Shown: piece after piece, positions 8,517 through 16,521 of the stretch
How the letters are laid out: each line of letters begins with the position of its first letter
How positions within the stretch are numbered: the first letter of the stretch is position 1
Source: CAZJYI01 sp964550025
Lineage (GTDB): Bacteria; Verrucomicrobiota; Kiritimatiellia; UBA8416; CAYOBW01
Direction of reading: 5' to 3'
NCBI GenBank assembly: GCA_964550025.1
Contig: CAZJYI010000016.1
Coordinates: 51,617-115,616, forward strand
Length of the DNA: 64,000 nucleotides
Made by a program: the position numbers and the translations under genes
Notes under the pieces: model-generated
The model's database searches: none
What the model was told of the DNA's origin: nothing
Seen by the model: the letters and a program-made list of their open reading frames with translations, nothing else

Positions 8517-8835
8517 GACTGTAGATGCAGGTCTTCTCGTCCAGGTCGAGCCACTCCTGTAGCGGGATAAGATCCCCCGTAGTGCGGTCGCGGATCAGGA
8601 ACACCTCCTCTGTGTTCGGATCGACCAGGAAGATCTGCCAGATATTGATTGGGTCGCCTGGGGTGGCGAGGGCCAGCATGTACGTAGTGTATTCCGAGGC
8701 GCCTGGAGGCCACATGGTCGTGGCCCAGAAGGCCTCGGACCGGTAGTTGTCTCCCGCCCGTTTCCGGGCGGGGATACTCAACGAGTACGGTCGTTTCTCT
8801 GTTTGACTCCTGATTTCGGTGAGCGCGTCGCGCAT
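8410..8835 (-). CDS. Hypothetical cytoplasmic protein
   Basis: A 141-residue protein with no signal peptide or membrane segment. It is rich in Asp, Glu and Leu, with a predicted beta-rich middle (W-Q-I-F-L-V-D-P-N-T-E-E-V-F-L-I) and an amphipathic C-terminal helix around residues 100-130. I cannot place it in a family. The middle weakly recalls SUKH/SMI1-type proteins, but I would not assign that. ATG 8835 is the only reasonable start, and no clear ribosome site precedes it. A dispersed repeat (8851-8937) lies directly upstream. Confidence 0.55.
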   Translation of the reverse strand: MRDALTEIRSQTEKRPYSLSIPARKRAGDNYRSEAFWATTMWPPGASEYTTYMLALATPGDPINIWQIFLVDPNTEEVFLIRDRTTGDLIPLQEWLDLDEKTCIYSLKEALAGVCESYQEAMLERDKKLGEAQTDGLDPTS

Positions 8836-8850
8836 GTCGCGAACAGCATC

Positions 8851-8937
8851 AACAGGATAGCCTTTCCCATCCCGTAGATCCTGTGAATCCCGTCAAGAAA
8901 ACAAGAGAATGGCGGGTCGTAGTATGGATTGGAGGGA
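8851..8937. repeat. Dispersed intergenic repeat, copy 1
   Basis: About 85 bases closely matching 21661-21749. Shared blocks include CTTCCCATCCCGTA-type sequence, ATCCTGT, GTCAAGAAAAC and GGCGGGT-GTAGTA. It contains the ACAGGAT core seen as 9-bp tandem units in copy 2. It lies just upstream of the hypothetical gene that ends at 8410. Confidence 0.7.
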
Positions 8938-9002
8938 TGGGCACCATTGCCCGGCTTGTGTCGAACTGGCCGGGTGGGTCCACAGCATGCGGGAAACCGA
9001 AG

Positions 9003-10246
9003 CTACCTGCGTGTCTCGATCACGCGATAGAACAGGGGGCGACCAGGCACGCGTGGTACACAAACAGGACAACTGGTATTGTCCCCCTCAAGTATGTCGC
9101 CAACGTTCGTCCACGCTGGCGACATGAGGTTCGTCGTCCCCTGGAGTTGGAATGCACCCGCGCCGGTCATCCTCCACGTGATATTGGTCACTGACCCCAT
9201 TTCCAGTATTGGCTTGGGGGGCGCGAACGCCCCGCGCGAATCCATGCGGAAATAATCAATGGAAACGGAAGTCGGAACTTTGAAGAACATGGTATCGACG
9301 GTCGGCGGCCAAGTTCCAAATGGTGAATCCCAACTCATGTGCAGCCAGCCATTCGAGAGGGTCTCTGCACACGGCTGGCAGGTGCCGTGTGCGAAACTGG
9401 GATCGTTGATCACCGGCCATCTCGTGCACTCGCAAAGCCAGTTGAAGTCAAGCGAGTTCTTGCTCGCAAGATCCACGTTCTCCTGGGGAAGAATGAAGCC
9501 GGTCTGGTTCCAGTATAGGGCATCGGCAATCTCGCCAGTGAGACTCCTCGCAGACGCGGCACTCCAGACTCCGGCCGAACTGTTCTTGGCCAACCCGCCG
9601 CGACTTCCCTCACCGTTCTGCATTCCGATGCCTAGAGTGTCGTCTCCACTCCAGTTGTCGCCCTTGTTTGACCCGAGCACGGTTGCCCCGTCCACATTGT
9701 CCCCCCCGTCCACAGCAACTCTGAGCAGACCTCCCAATTCGCTCGCCGATGGATAGCCGCCAAGGCCACCGATCTTTGGGTAGCCGCCGAGAGGGTTGTA
9801 GACAGCCGCAATCGTGTACTCCCTTTCCGCCGTCAAACGCCCGTAGCTATGGTTGATGGCTGCGTTGTTGGTGGCAGAACCGGAGTCATTCAGCCTCGTG
9901 TCGTCGAAGGGGCCGGGCCACTGGTCGTTGCTGCTTGCACGCTTGGTCACGAAGACGGGCACGCCTTCGACAAGATACAGGCCCGTCCCGTTCCAGGTTC
10001 CCCCGATCTCCATCAGAAGGACAGTGCCGGTCAGGTCGGCGGCAGCCGGCGTAAAGGTGATGTTGAACGTCAAACCAAGGGAGTGGTCCGGGTTGGGGAC
10101 GGATCCGCTCACCTTGCCCCCCGGTAGGCGGCATAGGCGGGATCCAGATTGACAATGATCTTCCCCCGCACCGTCGTGGCACTATTGAGAACGAACAAGA
10201 CGGAAAGGGTAGCGAATACGCTCCCGAGGCTCCTCCGACTACCCAC
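9003..10246 (-). CDS. Secreted beta-sandwich protein, interrupted by a frameshift at a G6 run
   Basis: The continuous frame 9003-10112 encodes 369 residues of a Gly/Asn/Ser-rich extracellular protein, beta-sandwich-like, ending in the PVC-type tail P-L-F-Y-R-V-I-E-T-R-R. It lacks an export signal and opens with a GTG inside what looks like mature sequence. In another frame, directly upstream, GTG 10246 (GAGG seven bases before it) starts a textbook signal peptide (basic M-G-S-R-R-S, hydrophobic V-F-A-T-L-S-V-L-F-V-L, then N-S-A-T-T). This continues through I-I-V-N-L-D-P-A-Y-A-A-Y and ends at a TGA three codons after a run of six G (six C at 10117-10122 on the plus strand). A minus-1 slip or one extra G would join the two frames. 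The gene is either disabled, phase-variable, recoded, or mis-assembled at the homopolymer. Function unknown. Confidence 0.75.
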
Positions 10247-10615
10247 TGCGCGACCTCGCTTTCGGCACTACGGAAACCAGCAGATTACGGAAGGTAAGTG
10301 GCAGATGCCGCCGTCTCTGCCTTGGGCACCCCCCCCGCATCGGGGAATCCGACTCACGCTCCCGAACTCGCAAGTGTCCCCGTCTTCACGACCACACCGT
10401 TCCCTCGGTGCACCGCGTCTCGTCCCGAAACTTACTTGGCCGCATCGTCGAGTGCAAGGAGATTGCAGAAGAGGGTACGCGTGCTTGAGGCGTGATGGTC
10501 CACGCAACCACAGGCCCTCCGTCCGCGCCGAAAACGGGATCAGCCTCAGGTGCGCCGCGCTGCCGGCCGGCCGTTTGCGTTGAACCGCGCTTCTACTTCG
10601 GCAGAGGCGCAGAGC
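10247..10615. other. Intergenic region, nothing recognised
   Basis: No frame with family resemblance, no tandem repeat and no strong hairpin was seen between the start of the frameshifted secreted protein and the end of the ADP-ribosylglycohydrolase gene. Confidence 0.4.
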
Positions 10616-11527
10616 TCACCGCTCCTGCAACTGATCCGCGAACTTCGCGATCATGTCCCGCATACACAGCTTGTCCAGCCAGTCCGGCGGGATGCCGCTT
10701 TCGCCGTAGAACGCGCCGGCGATCTGGCCGCAGACGGCCGCCGTGGTATCAGCGTCGTCACCCAGGTTGACGGCCTTGAGGATGGCATCGCGAAAGGTGT
10801 CCGTTTCGAGGAAACACCACAACGCAGCTTCCAGGCTTTGCACCACGTAGCCGCTGCCGCGGATCTGGCCCGCGGTCTTGTCCCTGTACTCACCGGCGGC
10901 AATAGCCCGGATCTTGGACGAAAGCCCCGCCATCAACCGGATGTTGTCGGGACCGAACAGGATCTCATCCTTGGGCTTGCCCGCCAACGCCTTGACCAGC
11001 ATGTACGCGTAGAGGCAGCAGGCATCCACGCACTCGGGCCCGCCGTGCGTCGTGCGTGAACTGTCGGCGGCACGCAGAACCGCTTGCTCGGCGTCCGGGT
11101 AGTAGCACATCGGGATTGGTGCCAGGCGCATGATGGAGCCGTTGCTGGCACCGTAGGGATCGGAGAGCCCGGAAAACGGTTCCCCCGTTCGCTCGAAACA
11201 GTGCAACGCCGAAGATGTCGTGCCGCCAATATCAAAGCAGCGGCCCGTACTACTGAGATACCCCTCACGATACCAACGTACGTAGCGCTCCATCTGGTCA
11301 CGGGCATCGAAGCCCTGCTTCTCGATCAGGCTCTCTGCCAGGCACAGGGCCAACGACGTGTCATCCGTCCACTGCCCCGGTTCCAGCCGGAACGGTCCAC
11401 CGCCAAGCATATCAGTGAGGGGCGGGAAGCTGCCCCGAGGACGGAACTCAACAGTGGTCCCCACGGCATCGCCCACGGCCAAACCGAGCAGGCAGCCGCG
11501 GAATCGGTCATTTGATGACGTAGCCAT
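10616..11527 (-). CDS. ADP-ribosylglycohydrolase family protein (DraG/ARH)
   Basis: A 303-residue all-helical, metal-dependent hydrolase that removes ADP-ribose from proteins or small molecules. The N-terminal G-L-A-V-G-D-A-V-G is followed by the first metal-binding motif W53-T-D-D56-T-S. Further on are S-N-G-S-I-M-R-L-A-P-I and, near residue 255, G-D-D-A-D-T-T-A-A-V, the second metal-binding motif. All signature acidic residues are present, so the protein should be active. ATG 11527 gives the family N-terminus; an extension to 11569 adds unrelated residues. A TATACT element six bases before this ATG suggests a very short or absent leader. No ADP-ribosyltransferase is seen in the window, so the target is unknown. 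Confidence 0.9.
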   Translation of the reverse strand: MATSSNDRFRGCLLGLAVGDAVGTTVEFRPRGSFPPLTDMLGGGPFRLEPGQWTDDTSLALCLAESLIEKQGFDARDQMERYVRWYREGYLSSTGRCFDIGGTTSSALHCFERTGEPFSGLSDPYGASNGSIMRLAPIPMCYYPDAEQAVLRAADSSRTTHGGPECVDACCLYAYMLVKALAGKPKDEILFGPDNIRLMAGLSSKIRAIAAGEYRDKTAGQIRGSGYVVQSLEAALWCFLETDTFRDAILKAVNLGDDADTTAAVCGQIAGAFYGESGIPPDWLDKLCMRDMIAKFADQLQER

Positions 11528-11533
11528 GCGCGC

Positions 11534-11561
11534 AGTATAGCACGATACCCTCGGCTTTCCA
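11534..11561 (-). promoter_or_regulatory. Candidate promoter of the ADP-ribosylglycohydrolase gene
   Basis: On the minus strand a TATACT -10-like hexamer (11534-11539) is preceded by TGGAAA about 16 bases upstream. Only six bases separate the hexamer from the ATG at 11527, so transcription would begin at or next to the start codon, giving a leaderless message. Inferred from consensus match only. Confidence 0.4.
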
Positions 11562-11694
11562 CAAATCAAGGATCGAGGAAAAGGAGCTGGCCCATATTGC
11601 TTCTACTTCGAGAGCTTCGTACAGTGACGGCATGAACCAAGACACCGTACGGCACTACGATCGCGAACAGTCGACAAAAGGGGGAACAAGCACT

Positions 11695-12399
11695 ATGCCC
11701 ATCTACCAACGCCTTCTTTCTTCATGTGTTCTGATGTTGCCCCTGTTGACGGCAGGGGCGGAGCCGGGCGCCGGGAAGACCAAAGGGATCGTCGACTTCA
11801 AGCGGCCCGAGGACGCCGTGCAATTGGTCGGCCCAACCGGTTACACGCTGGTTCCCGAAACGACGGCTGAATGCCACTGGACCTTCAAGGATGGCGTGCT
11901 GACCGCGTCGCCGGTATGGGACAGTGTGGTTACCCCTCATGCATACCAGGACTTCCGCATGCATGTGGAATTCAACGTGAACAGCGTGCCGAACGCCACT
12001 CCCGAGAAGAACGGCAACTCGGGGGTCTACATACAGCAACGCTACGAAGTGCAGATCCTCAATTCCTACGGGGTGGCCGCCACAGACTACAAGAGCAGCT
12101 ACTGCGGGAGTCTCTATCGCCAGAAGAAGCCGGACCAGGTGGTCTGCAAGCCGGCAGGTGAATGGCAGACCTATGACATCGTGTTTCGTGCGGCACGTTT
12201 TGTCGGCGACAAGAAGACGGAGAACGCCCGCATTACCGTGTATCAGAACGGACAGTTGATCCACGACGACTACGCACTGAAGCGTCAGACGGGCGCCGGC
12301 AAGAAAGAGGGACCCGAACCGCGCCCCATCAAGCTGCAGGGACATCACAATCCAGTACGCTTCCGCAATGTGTGGATACAGACGTTGTCTCTGGACTGA
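11695..12399 (+). CDS. Secreted DUF1080 (3-keto-disaccharide hydrolase-like) protein
   Basis: A 234-residue exported protein. Residues 1-22 form a signal peptide (basic start, L-L-S-S-C-V-L-M-L-P-L-L-T, cleavage after T-A-G-A). The rest is a single concanavalin-like DUF1080 domain: F-K-D-G-V-L-T-A-S early, Y-Q-D-F-R-M-H-V-E-F, N-G-N-S-G-V-Y-I-Q-Q-R-Y-E-V-Q-I-L-N-S-Y in the core, then W-Q-T-Y-D-I-V-F-R-A and a closing P-I-K-L-Q-G-H-H-N-P-V-R-F-R-N. Family members occur in sugar-degradation clusters of PVC bacteria and Bacteroidetes, and some act on 3-keto-glycosides. ATG 11695 is preferred to the upstream in-frame ATG 11632 because it opens the signal peptide and a purine-rich AGGGGGA precedes it. 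It stands alone, so the sugar substrate cannot be inferred. Confidence 0.88.
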   Translation: MPIYQRLLSSCVLMLPLLTAGAEPGAGKTKGIVDFKRPEDAVQLVGPTGYTLVPETTAECHWTFKDGVLTASPVWDSVVTPHAYQDFRMHVEFNVNSVPNATPEKNGNSGVYIQQRYEVQILNSYGVAATDYKSSYCGSLYRQKKPDQVVCKPAGEWQTYDIVFRAARFVGDKKTENARITVYQNGQLIHDDYALKRQTGAGKKEGPEPRPIKLQGHHNPVRFRNVWIQTLSLD

Positions 12400-12439
12400 T
12401 CGCGCCCATGCTGAGGCGTACACAAGACGCTGAAGACCG

Positions 12440-12937
12440 TTATGTGTTCAATCTCAAGATCGTGAAGTTCAGTACGGCGGCGAACGTCGTCCACAGTGCG
12501 TACGGGACCAGTAGAAGCCCGGCAGTCGGTCTGACCTTCCAGAACATGACCAGCGTGGCATAGATCGCCAGCGCCAGCACGATGATCTCAGCGAACGCCA
12601 GCCCGGGGCGATGCAGGCCAAAGAAGAGCGGTGTCCAAAGCGCATTCAGCGCCCACTGTGCCATGTACATCGCCAGCGGCCTGCGTTGGTTCGTCCATCC
12701 CCCGCGCAGCCACACCAGCCACGCCGCCAGGGCCATCATGGCGTAGAGGGCGGTCCACACCGGACCGAAGACCCAGCCAGGCGGATTCCACAACGGCTTG
12801 GCCAACTCCGCGTACCACCCACCCGTGGATACGAATGCTCCGGTTGCCGCCGCGCAGAACGTCAGACCAAACCAGCCAATCAGGGCAAGCATCTGCCTCG
12901 CTGTGCTGACTTGAGATGTACCCGAACTGCTCATCAT
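12440..12937 (-). CDS. tspO: TspO/MBR family membrane protein
   Basis: A 165-residue tryptophan-rich membrane protein with five predicted helices, the family's usual architecture and length. Signature stretches are W-N-P-P-G-W-V-F-G-P-V-W-T-A-L-Y near residues 50-65 and A-L-N-A-L-W-T-P-L-F-F-G-L near 105-117. TspO proteins bind porphyrins and other hydrophobic ligands and act in stress signalling or tetrapyrrole turnover; the exact role here is unknown. ATG 12937 is the natural start, with a second in-frame ATG one codon later. It stands alone and is convergent with the DUF1080 gene. Confidence 0.92.
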   Translation of the reverse strand: MMSSSGTSQVSTARQMLALIGWFGLTFCAAATGAFVSTGGWYAELAKPLWNPPGWVFGPVWTALYAMMALAAWLVWLRGGWTNQRRPLAMYMAQWALNALWTPLFFGLHRPGLAFAEIIVLALAIYATLVMFWKVRPTAGLLLVPYALWTTFAAVLNFTILRLNT

Positions 12938-13234
12938 GCATCACCCGATCAAAGCGGCCGCATGGTCTCAGGAACGTGGAATGTGGGCTTGCACGTCATC
13001 GATCTCGCCCTCCCTCGCCGCCTGCTTGCATCCGTCGATCAGAATAGACTCATGAGGGATTCAGAGCGATCCCAAAGGGACCGGAAACACTTGATCTCGC
13101 CACTTTCCCGGTCATGACTACACACAGGGGTTTCTACGTTCGTGCGCATCCATCCCGGATGCACACCAGCTTTCAAACCATCATGTTGGCATGTCAATGG
13201 TTATGAACCAAGAGAAGGAAGAAAGGTCGAAGGG

Positions 13235-13309
13235 TGGAGCGGGAGAGGGGAGTCGAACCCCCGACGTTCAGCTTGGGAAGCTGACATTCTGCCGCTGAAT
13301 TACTCCCGC
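13235..13309 (-). tRNA. tRNA-Gly (anticodon CCC)
   Basis: On the minus strand a complete cloverleaf can be drawn. The acceptor stem is GCGGGAG (5') with CTCCCGC (3'), 7 bp; the D-arm lies in TTCAGCGGCAGAA; the anticodon stem is TCAGC/GCTGA around loop TTCCCAA, giving anticodon CCC for GGG glycine codons; the T-arm has loop TTCGACT. The discriminator base is T and CCA is encoded (13235-13237 on the plus strand). No intron is seen. Confidence 0.95.
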
Positions 13310-13426
13310 TCAGGAGAATTGCCGAATGGCGTTTGCCTATTGCCGAATTGGGAGGCACCGCCCAGCAGCGATGAGGTTTGTAGCAGAATGGTGCCGCGGA
13401 GTTCAAGGCTTTTTGCGTTCTTTCCT

Positions 13427-13471
13427 CCGCCGGGCGGAGCCCGGCGGGACATGGTCACCGGCTGGAAGCCG
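13427..13471 (-). repeat. Paired palindromes just after the sulfatase-maturase gene
   Basis: A perfect 9-bp stem with a 3-base loop (13427-13435 with 13439-13447, loop GGA) is followed by a second small hairpin built on CCGGCT-GGA-AGCCGG (13459-13473 region). Both lie in the 3' flank of the minus-strand gene ending at 13475. There is no T-run, so they may stabilise the transcript end or be copies of a dispersed palindromic repeat rather than a classical terminator. Confidence 0.5.
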
Positions 13472-13474
13472 GCG

Positions 13475-14713
13475 CTACTTGCCGCAGCACTTCTTGAACT
13501 TCCTGCCGCTACCGCAGGGGCATGGGTCGTTGCGGCCGACTTTGCCGCGGTAGAGGGAGGCGATGTGGCGGCGTCTGGCTTCCTCCTCGGCAGTCTTTCG
13601 TTCGGTGCGGATGGATTCGGCCAGTTCCTCGAACGTGGACCAGGTGTGTCGGTAGAACTGCAACCACCCGTCGCACAGGGCGCTGAGCTGCTTCGGGTCC
13701 CTGCCGCGCGTCGGGCGGTTTTTCGGGCAACAGCCGGCGCAGACCTTGAGGTATTCGCAGGCTTCGCACTTCTCGTTCCATTGGCGTTTGCGGGCGCCGA
13801 ACTCCGCGTAGAGCGGGGAATCGAGCAGCTCCTCCCAGGAGTTCTCCATGATGTTGCCCAGCTTCAGTTCCGGGTCAACATAGAAGTCGCACGGGTAGAC
13901 GTCGCCGTTGTACTCGACGACGAGGTACTGGCGGCAATCGCGTCCCATGGCACAGACGTTCGCGCGGCCGTCGACGAGCATGGTCAGGATCGAGTCGAAC
14001 AGGCGGACGGAGACGCGGCGCGTGTCGTCGCAAGCGATCCACTCGTCGAAGACGCCGCACATGAAGTCGCCCCATTCCTGCCCGCCGACGGCGAACGGCA
14101 TGAGTTTTCCGGTCTCGTCGAACTCGACGCATTCAATGTACTGGTGAAAGCCAACACCGAGCTCATCGCGCAGGTAGTGGTAGATCTCGCGCGGCAGGCG
14201 CACGTTGGACTGGCTGACGAGGGTCAGGATGTTGTGCTCGACGCGGTTGCGTTTGAGCGCTTCGAGCCCCTCCATGACGGCCGCGTGGGCGCCGCGACCG
14301 TCCACATAGACGCGGTACTTGTCGTGGACCTCGGGCGGGCCATCGACGCTGACGCCGACCAGGAAGTTGTAGCGCGCAAGATGCCGGGCGAACGCGTCGT
14401 CGACCAACGTCGTGTTGGTCTGCAGGCCGTTGGAGACCTGCGCGCCGGGCGGGCCGTAGCGTTCCTGGTAGGCCGTCACGCGTTCGAAGAACTCCAGGCC
14501 CATCAGCGTCGGTTCGCCGCCCTGCCACCCGATGCTGAACTGGGGCTGGCCGGTTCGCATGTACGTGCTGATCATCCGTTCGAGGACTTCGTCGGACATG
14601 CGGTGGCGTTTGGCGTCGGGGTAGACGGCAGATTTGCAGAGGTAGAAGCAGTAGGAGCAGCGCAGGTTGCAGTCGGCGGAGGCGGGTTTGACGAGTAGGG
14701 AGAAGGGGTGCAT
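13475..14713 (-). CDS. Anaerobic sulfatase-maturating radical SAM enzyme with SEC-C tail
   Basis: A 412-residue cytoplasmic enzyme that converts an active-site Cys or Ser of sulfatases to formylglycine without oxygen. The radical SAM cluster motif is C15-x3-C19-x2-C22. The C-terminal SPASM region carries the expected cysteine array (C-A-M-G-R-D-C, Y-P-C-D-F-Y, K-C-E-A-C-E-Y-L-K-V-C-A-G-C-C-P), which would hold two auxiliary iron-sulfur clusters. The last 18 residues form a zinc-binding SEC-C motif (D-P-C-P-C-G-S-G and K-K-C-C-G). ATG 14713 opens directly with the family N-terminus. No sulfatase gene is in the window, so the clients are elsewhere. A 16-unit heptamer array lies immediately upstream, where the promoter should be. 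Confidence 0.93.
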   Translation of the reverse strand: MHPFSLLVKPASADCNLRCSYCFYLCKSAVYPDAKRHRMSDEVLERMISTYMRTGQPQFSIGWQGGEPTLMGLEFFERVTAYQERYGPPGAQVSNGLQTNTTLVDDAFARHLARYNFLVGVSVDGPPEVHDKYRVYVDGRGAHAAVMEGLEALKRNRVEHNILTLVSQSNVRLPREIYHYLRDELGVGFHQYIECVEFDETGKLMPFAVGGQEWGDFMCGVFDEWIACDDTRRVSVRLFDSILTMLVDGRANVCAMGRDCRQYLVVEYNGDVYPCDFYVDPELKLGNIMENSWEELLDSPLYAEFGARKRQWNEKCEACEYLKVCAGCCPKNRPTRGRDPKQLSALCDGWLQFYRHTWSTFEELAESIRTERKTAEEEARRRHIASLYRGKVGRNDPCPCGSGRKFKKCCGK

Positions 14714-14734
14714 TTTGGGAGGGGGCGGGGTTGA

Positions 14735-14846
14735 GGTTTCAGATATCAGATGTCAGATCTCGGATTTCGAATTTCAAATTTCAAATTTCAGATTTCAGAT
14801 TTCAGATTTCAAATCTCAGATTTCAGAGTTCAGATTTCGGAGTTCA
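14735..14846. repeat. Heptamer tandem array (ATTTCAG type), 16 units
   Basis: Sixteen consecutive 7-base units in phase, mostly ATTTCAG or ATTTCAA with variants such as ATGTCAG, ATCTCGG and AGTTCAG. The array fills the gap between the divergent side of the sulfatase-maturase gene and the 3' end of the PfkB kinase gene. It is far AT-richer than its surroundings. Confidence 0.9.
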
Positions 14847-14855
14847 GAGGGCGGA

Positions 14856-15779
14856 TCATCTCAGGGAGATCATCGCCTTTAGCTCCGCGAGTCGGGCGTC
14901 GATGTCGACCTGGGTCAGTTTGGCGAGGCTGTCGAGGCTGAAGGACTCGACGCCGAAGGACGCGACGACGGAGCCGTACAGAAGCGATTCGCGAACGGCG
15001 CGTTCATCGGTCTTCCCGGTCCTTGCCAGGATGCCCAGGAAACCGCCGGCAAAGGAGTCCCCTGCCCCGGTCGGGTCGTGGACTTCGTCCACCGGATACG
15101 CCGGCACGAGGAATACGCCTTCGCCGGACACCAGCATCGCGCCGTGTTCGCCCTTTTTGATCACAACGTAGCGCGGTCCCATGTCGAGGATGGCTGCTGC
15201 GCAGGTCTTCAGGTTGTGTTCTCCCGTCAAAAGGCGCGCTTCGCTGTCGTTGAGCGTCAGCATGTCGATCTTGCCGATCAGTTCATCGAGTGGTTCGCGC
15301 GCGATGTTGATCCACAGGTCCATGGTGTCGGCCACCACGAATTCCGGGTTGCGCGCCTCCGCAAGAACGTGGAGCTGCAGTTCCGGCGAGATGTTCCCCA
15401 GGAGGATATAGGGGGCGTCGCGGTAGTTCTCGGGGAGCTCCGGCGTGAAGGACTCGAAGACGTTCAGCTCGGTTGACAGCGTGCGGCGGTTGATCATGTC
15501 TTCTTCGTACACGCCGGACCACCTGAAGGTCTTTCCCTCCGCCTTGACGAGACCGGACAGGTCCACTCCGAACGTGCCGTACAGCTCTTCGTATTGCGCG
15601 GGGAAATCCGTGCCGACGATCCCGACCATGCCGACGCGCGTAAAGAACGATGCCGCCGCGCAAGCGTAGCTCACGGACCCGCCAAGCAGGTCTTCCCGTC
15701 GCGTTGCGGTCGTTTCGATCGTGTCCAGCCCAATGGAGCCGACGATTACGAGGTCCACGTTGTTTTCACCAGTTGTCAT
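14856..15779 (-). CDS. PfkB-family carbohydrate kinase
   Basis: A 307-residue ribokinase-fold sugar or nucleoside kinase. The N-terminal G-G-S-V-S-Y-A-C-A-A-A-S-F region matches the PfkB N-terminal signature (G-G-x-x-x-N-x-A variant). The C-terminal signature D-P-T-G-A-G-D-S-F-A-G-G-F contains the catalytic Asp in G-A-G-D. T-L-N-D-S-E-A-R-L-L and V-V-I-K-K-G-E-H-G match the conserved N-x-x-E and K-x-G-x-x-G positions. The substrate cannot be read from sequence. ATG 15779 is used. It is flanked by heptamer arrays on both sides (14735-14846 and 15799-15875). Confidence 0.88.
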   Translation of the reverse strand: MTTGENNVDLVIVGSIGLDTIETTATRREDLLGGSVSYACAAASFFTRVGMVGIVGTDFPAQYEELYGTFGVDLSGLVKAEGKTFRWSGVYEEDMINRRTLSTELNVFESFTPELPENYRDAPYILLGNISPELQLHVLAEARNPEFVVADTMDLWINIAREPLDELIGKIDMLTLNDSEARLLTGEHNLKTCAAAILDMGPRYVVIKKGEHGAMLVSGEGVFLVPAYPVDEVHDPTGAGDSFAGGFLGILARTGKTDERAVRESLLYGSVVASFGVESFSLDSLAKLTQVDIDARLAELKAMISLR

Positions 15780-15798
15780 GTTCGTCCCCTGTCGCTAC

Positions 15799-15875
15799 GT
15801 GATCAGTTATCGGTGATCAGTTGCCAGTTATCAGTGATCAGTTATCAGTTATCAGTGATCAGTTATCGGTGAGCA
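15799..15875. repeat. Heptamer tandem array (GTTATCA/GTGATCA type), 11 units
   Basis: Eleven 7-base units in register: GTGATCA, GTTATCG, GTGATCA, GTTGCCA, GTTATCA, GTGATCA, GTTATCA, GTTATCA, GTGATCA, GTTATCG, GTGAGCA. It ends nine bases before the stop of the ThiE-like gene and lies upstream of the PfkB kinase. Confidence 0.92.
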
Positions 15876-15883
15876 CCTTGACA

Positions 15884-16477
15884 CTACATACAGCGTCCCA
15901 GGGCACGCGAGTAGTCCGCTGCGCGCTCCGTGACGTCACCGGCGCCGAGGGCGGCACTGTCTATGCAGATTCTCAGAAGTCCGGCCTCAACGCGTTCCGC
16001 CGCCTCGTCGTGCGTAGCGATGTTCCCGGCGTAGACCGGCGTGCCGGCCAGCTCGCGCAGTCCCAGGAACGCCCCGGCGCCGGCGTCCGTATACACCAGG
16101 TAATCGGCTCCGACCTCCTGTCCAAGCCTTGCTTCGTCGAGTGTTCGCGCGGTGAGACCCACCGCGCGGTCCAGCCCCACGATCGCCCGCGCAAGGCCGA
16201 ACTCGGCAGCGGGCGAGACGAGGTGGACCCCGTCGGCGCCGATCGACGCGGCCAGCTCGGCATCATCGCTCACGACCAGCAGTGCATCGTCCGTCCTGCA
16301 CGCGTCGAGGGCCGCCCGGACTTCATCCGCCATGCGGCATCCGCCCTCCCCTACGGAAGGCATCTGAATGACGTCGACACCGCCCGCGATCGCATCCCGG
16401 CAGAACACGCCAACGTCGCGACCACGAATGTCCTCTTCCCGCACGACGAGGTATAGCAGCGCGTCTTCGAGCCGCAT
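15884..16477 (-). CDS. ThiE/TenI-like TIM-barrel protein
   Basis: A 197-residue protein resembling thiamine-phosphate synthase: G-G-V-D-V-I-Q-M early, L-L-V-S-D-D-A-E-L-A, then the family hallmark G-A-D-G-V-H-L, and G-L-T-A-R-T-L-D-E-A and Y-A-G-N-I further on. It shows the TIM-barrel phosphate-binding pattern, but several canonical ThiE residues (Q-x-D after V-H-L) differ, so a ThiE-like or TenI-type paralogue is as likely as the true synthase. ATG 16477 is preferred to a TTG that overlaps the ricT stop because GAAGGAG lies eight bases before it. It follows ricT by 44 bases and is probably in the same transcript. A YjbQ protein, which can act as a secondary thiamine-phosphate synthase, is encoded at 39681. 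Confidence 0.75.
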   Translation of the reverse strand: MRLEDALLYLVVREEDIRGRDVGVFCRDAIAGGVDVIQMPSVGEGGCRMADEVRAALDACRTDDALLVVSDDAELAASIGADGVHLVSPAAEFGLARAIVGLDRAVGLTARTLDEARLGQEVGADYLVYTDAGAGAFLGLRELAGTPVYAGNIATHDEAAERVEAGLLRICIDSAALGAGDVTERAADYSRALGRCM

Positions 16478-16521
16478 GGCGCAGACTCCTTCAGGGATGC
16501 CGCGCGAAACGCGGGTATCCT

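Noticed and set aside
13427..13473. Intrinsic terminator of the sulfatase-maturase gene
   Set aside because: The stems are strong, but no T-run follows on the minus strand, so only a palindromic repeat is claimed.
13142..14698. A 518-codon plus-strand open frame
   Set aside because: It is antisense to the sulfatase maturase, whose motifs are unmistakable; long antisense frames are common in GC-rich DNA.
14735..15875. CRISPR array
   Set aside because: The repeats are contiguous 7-mers without spacers, and no cas gene is present.
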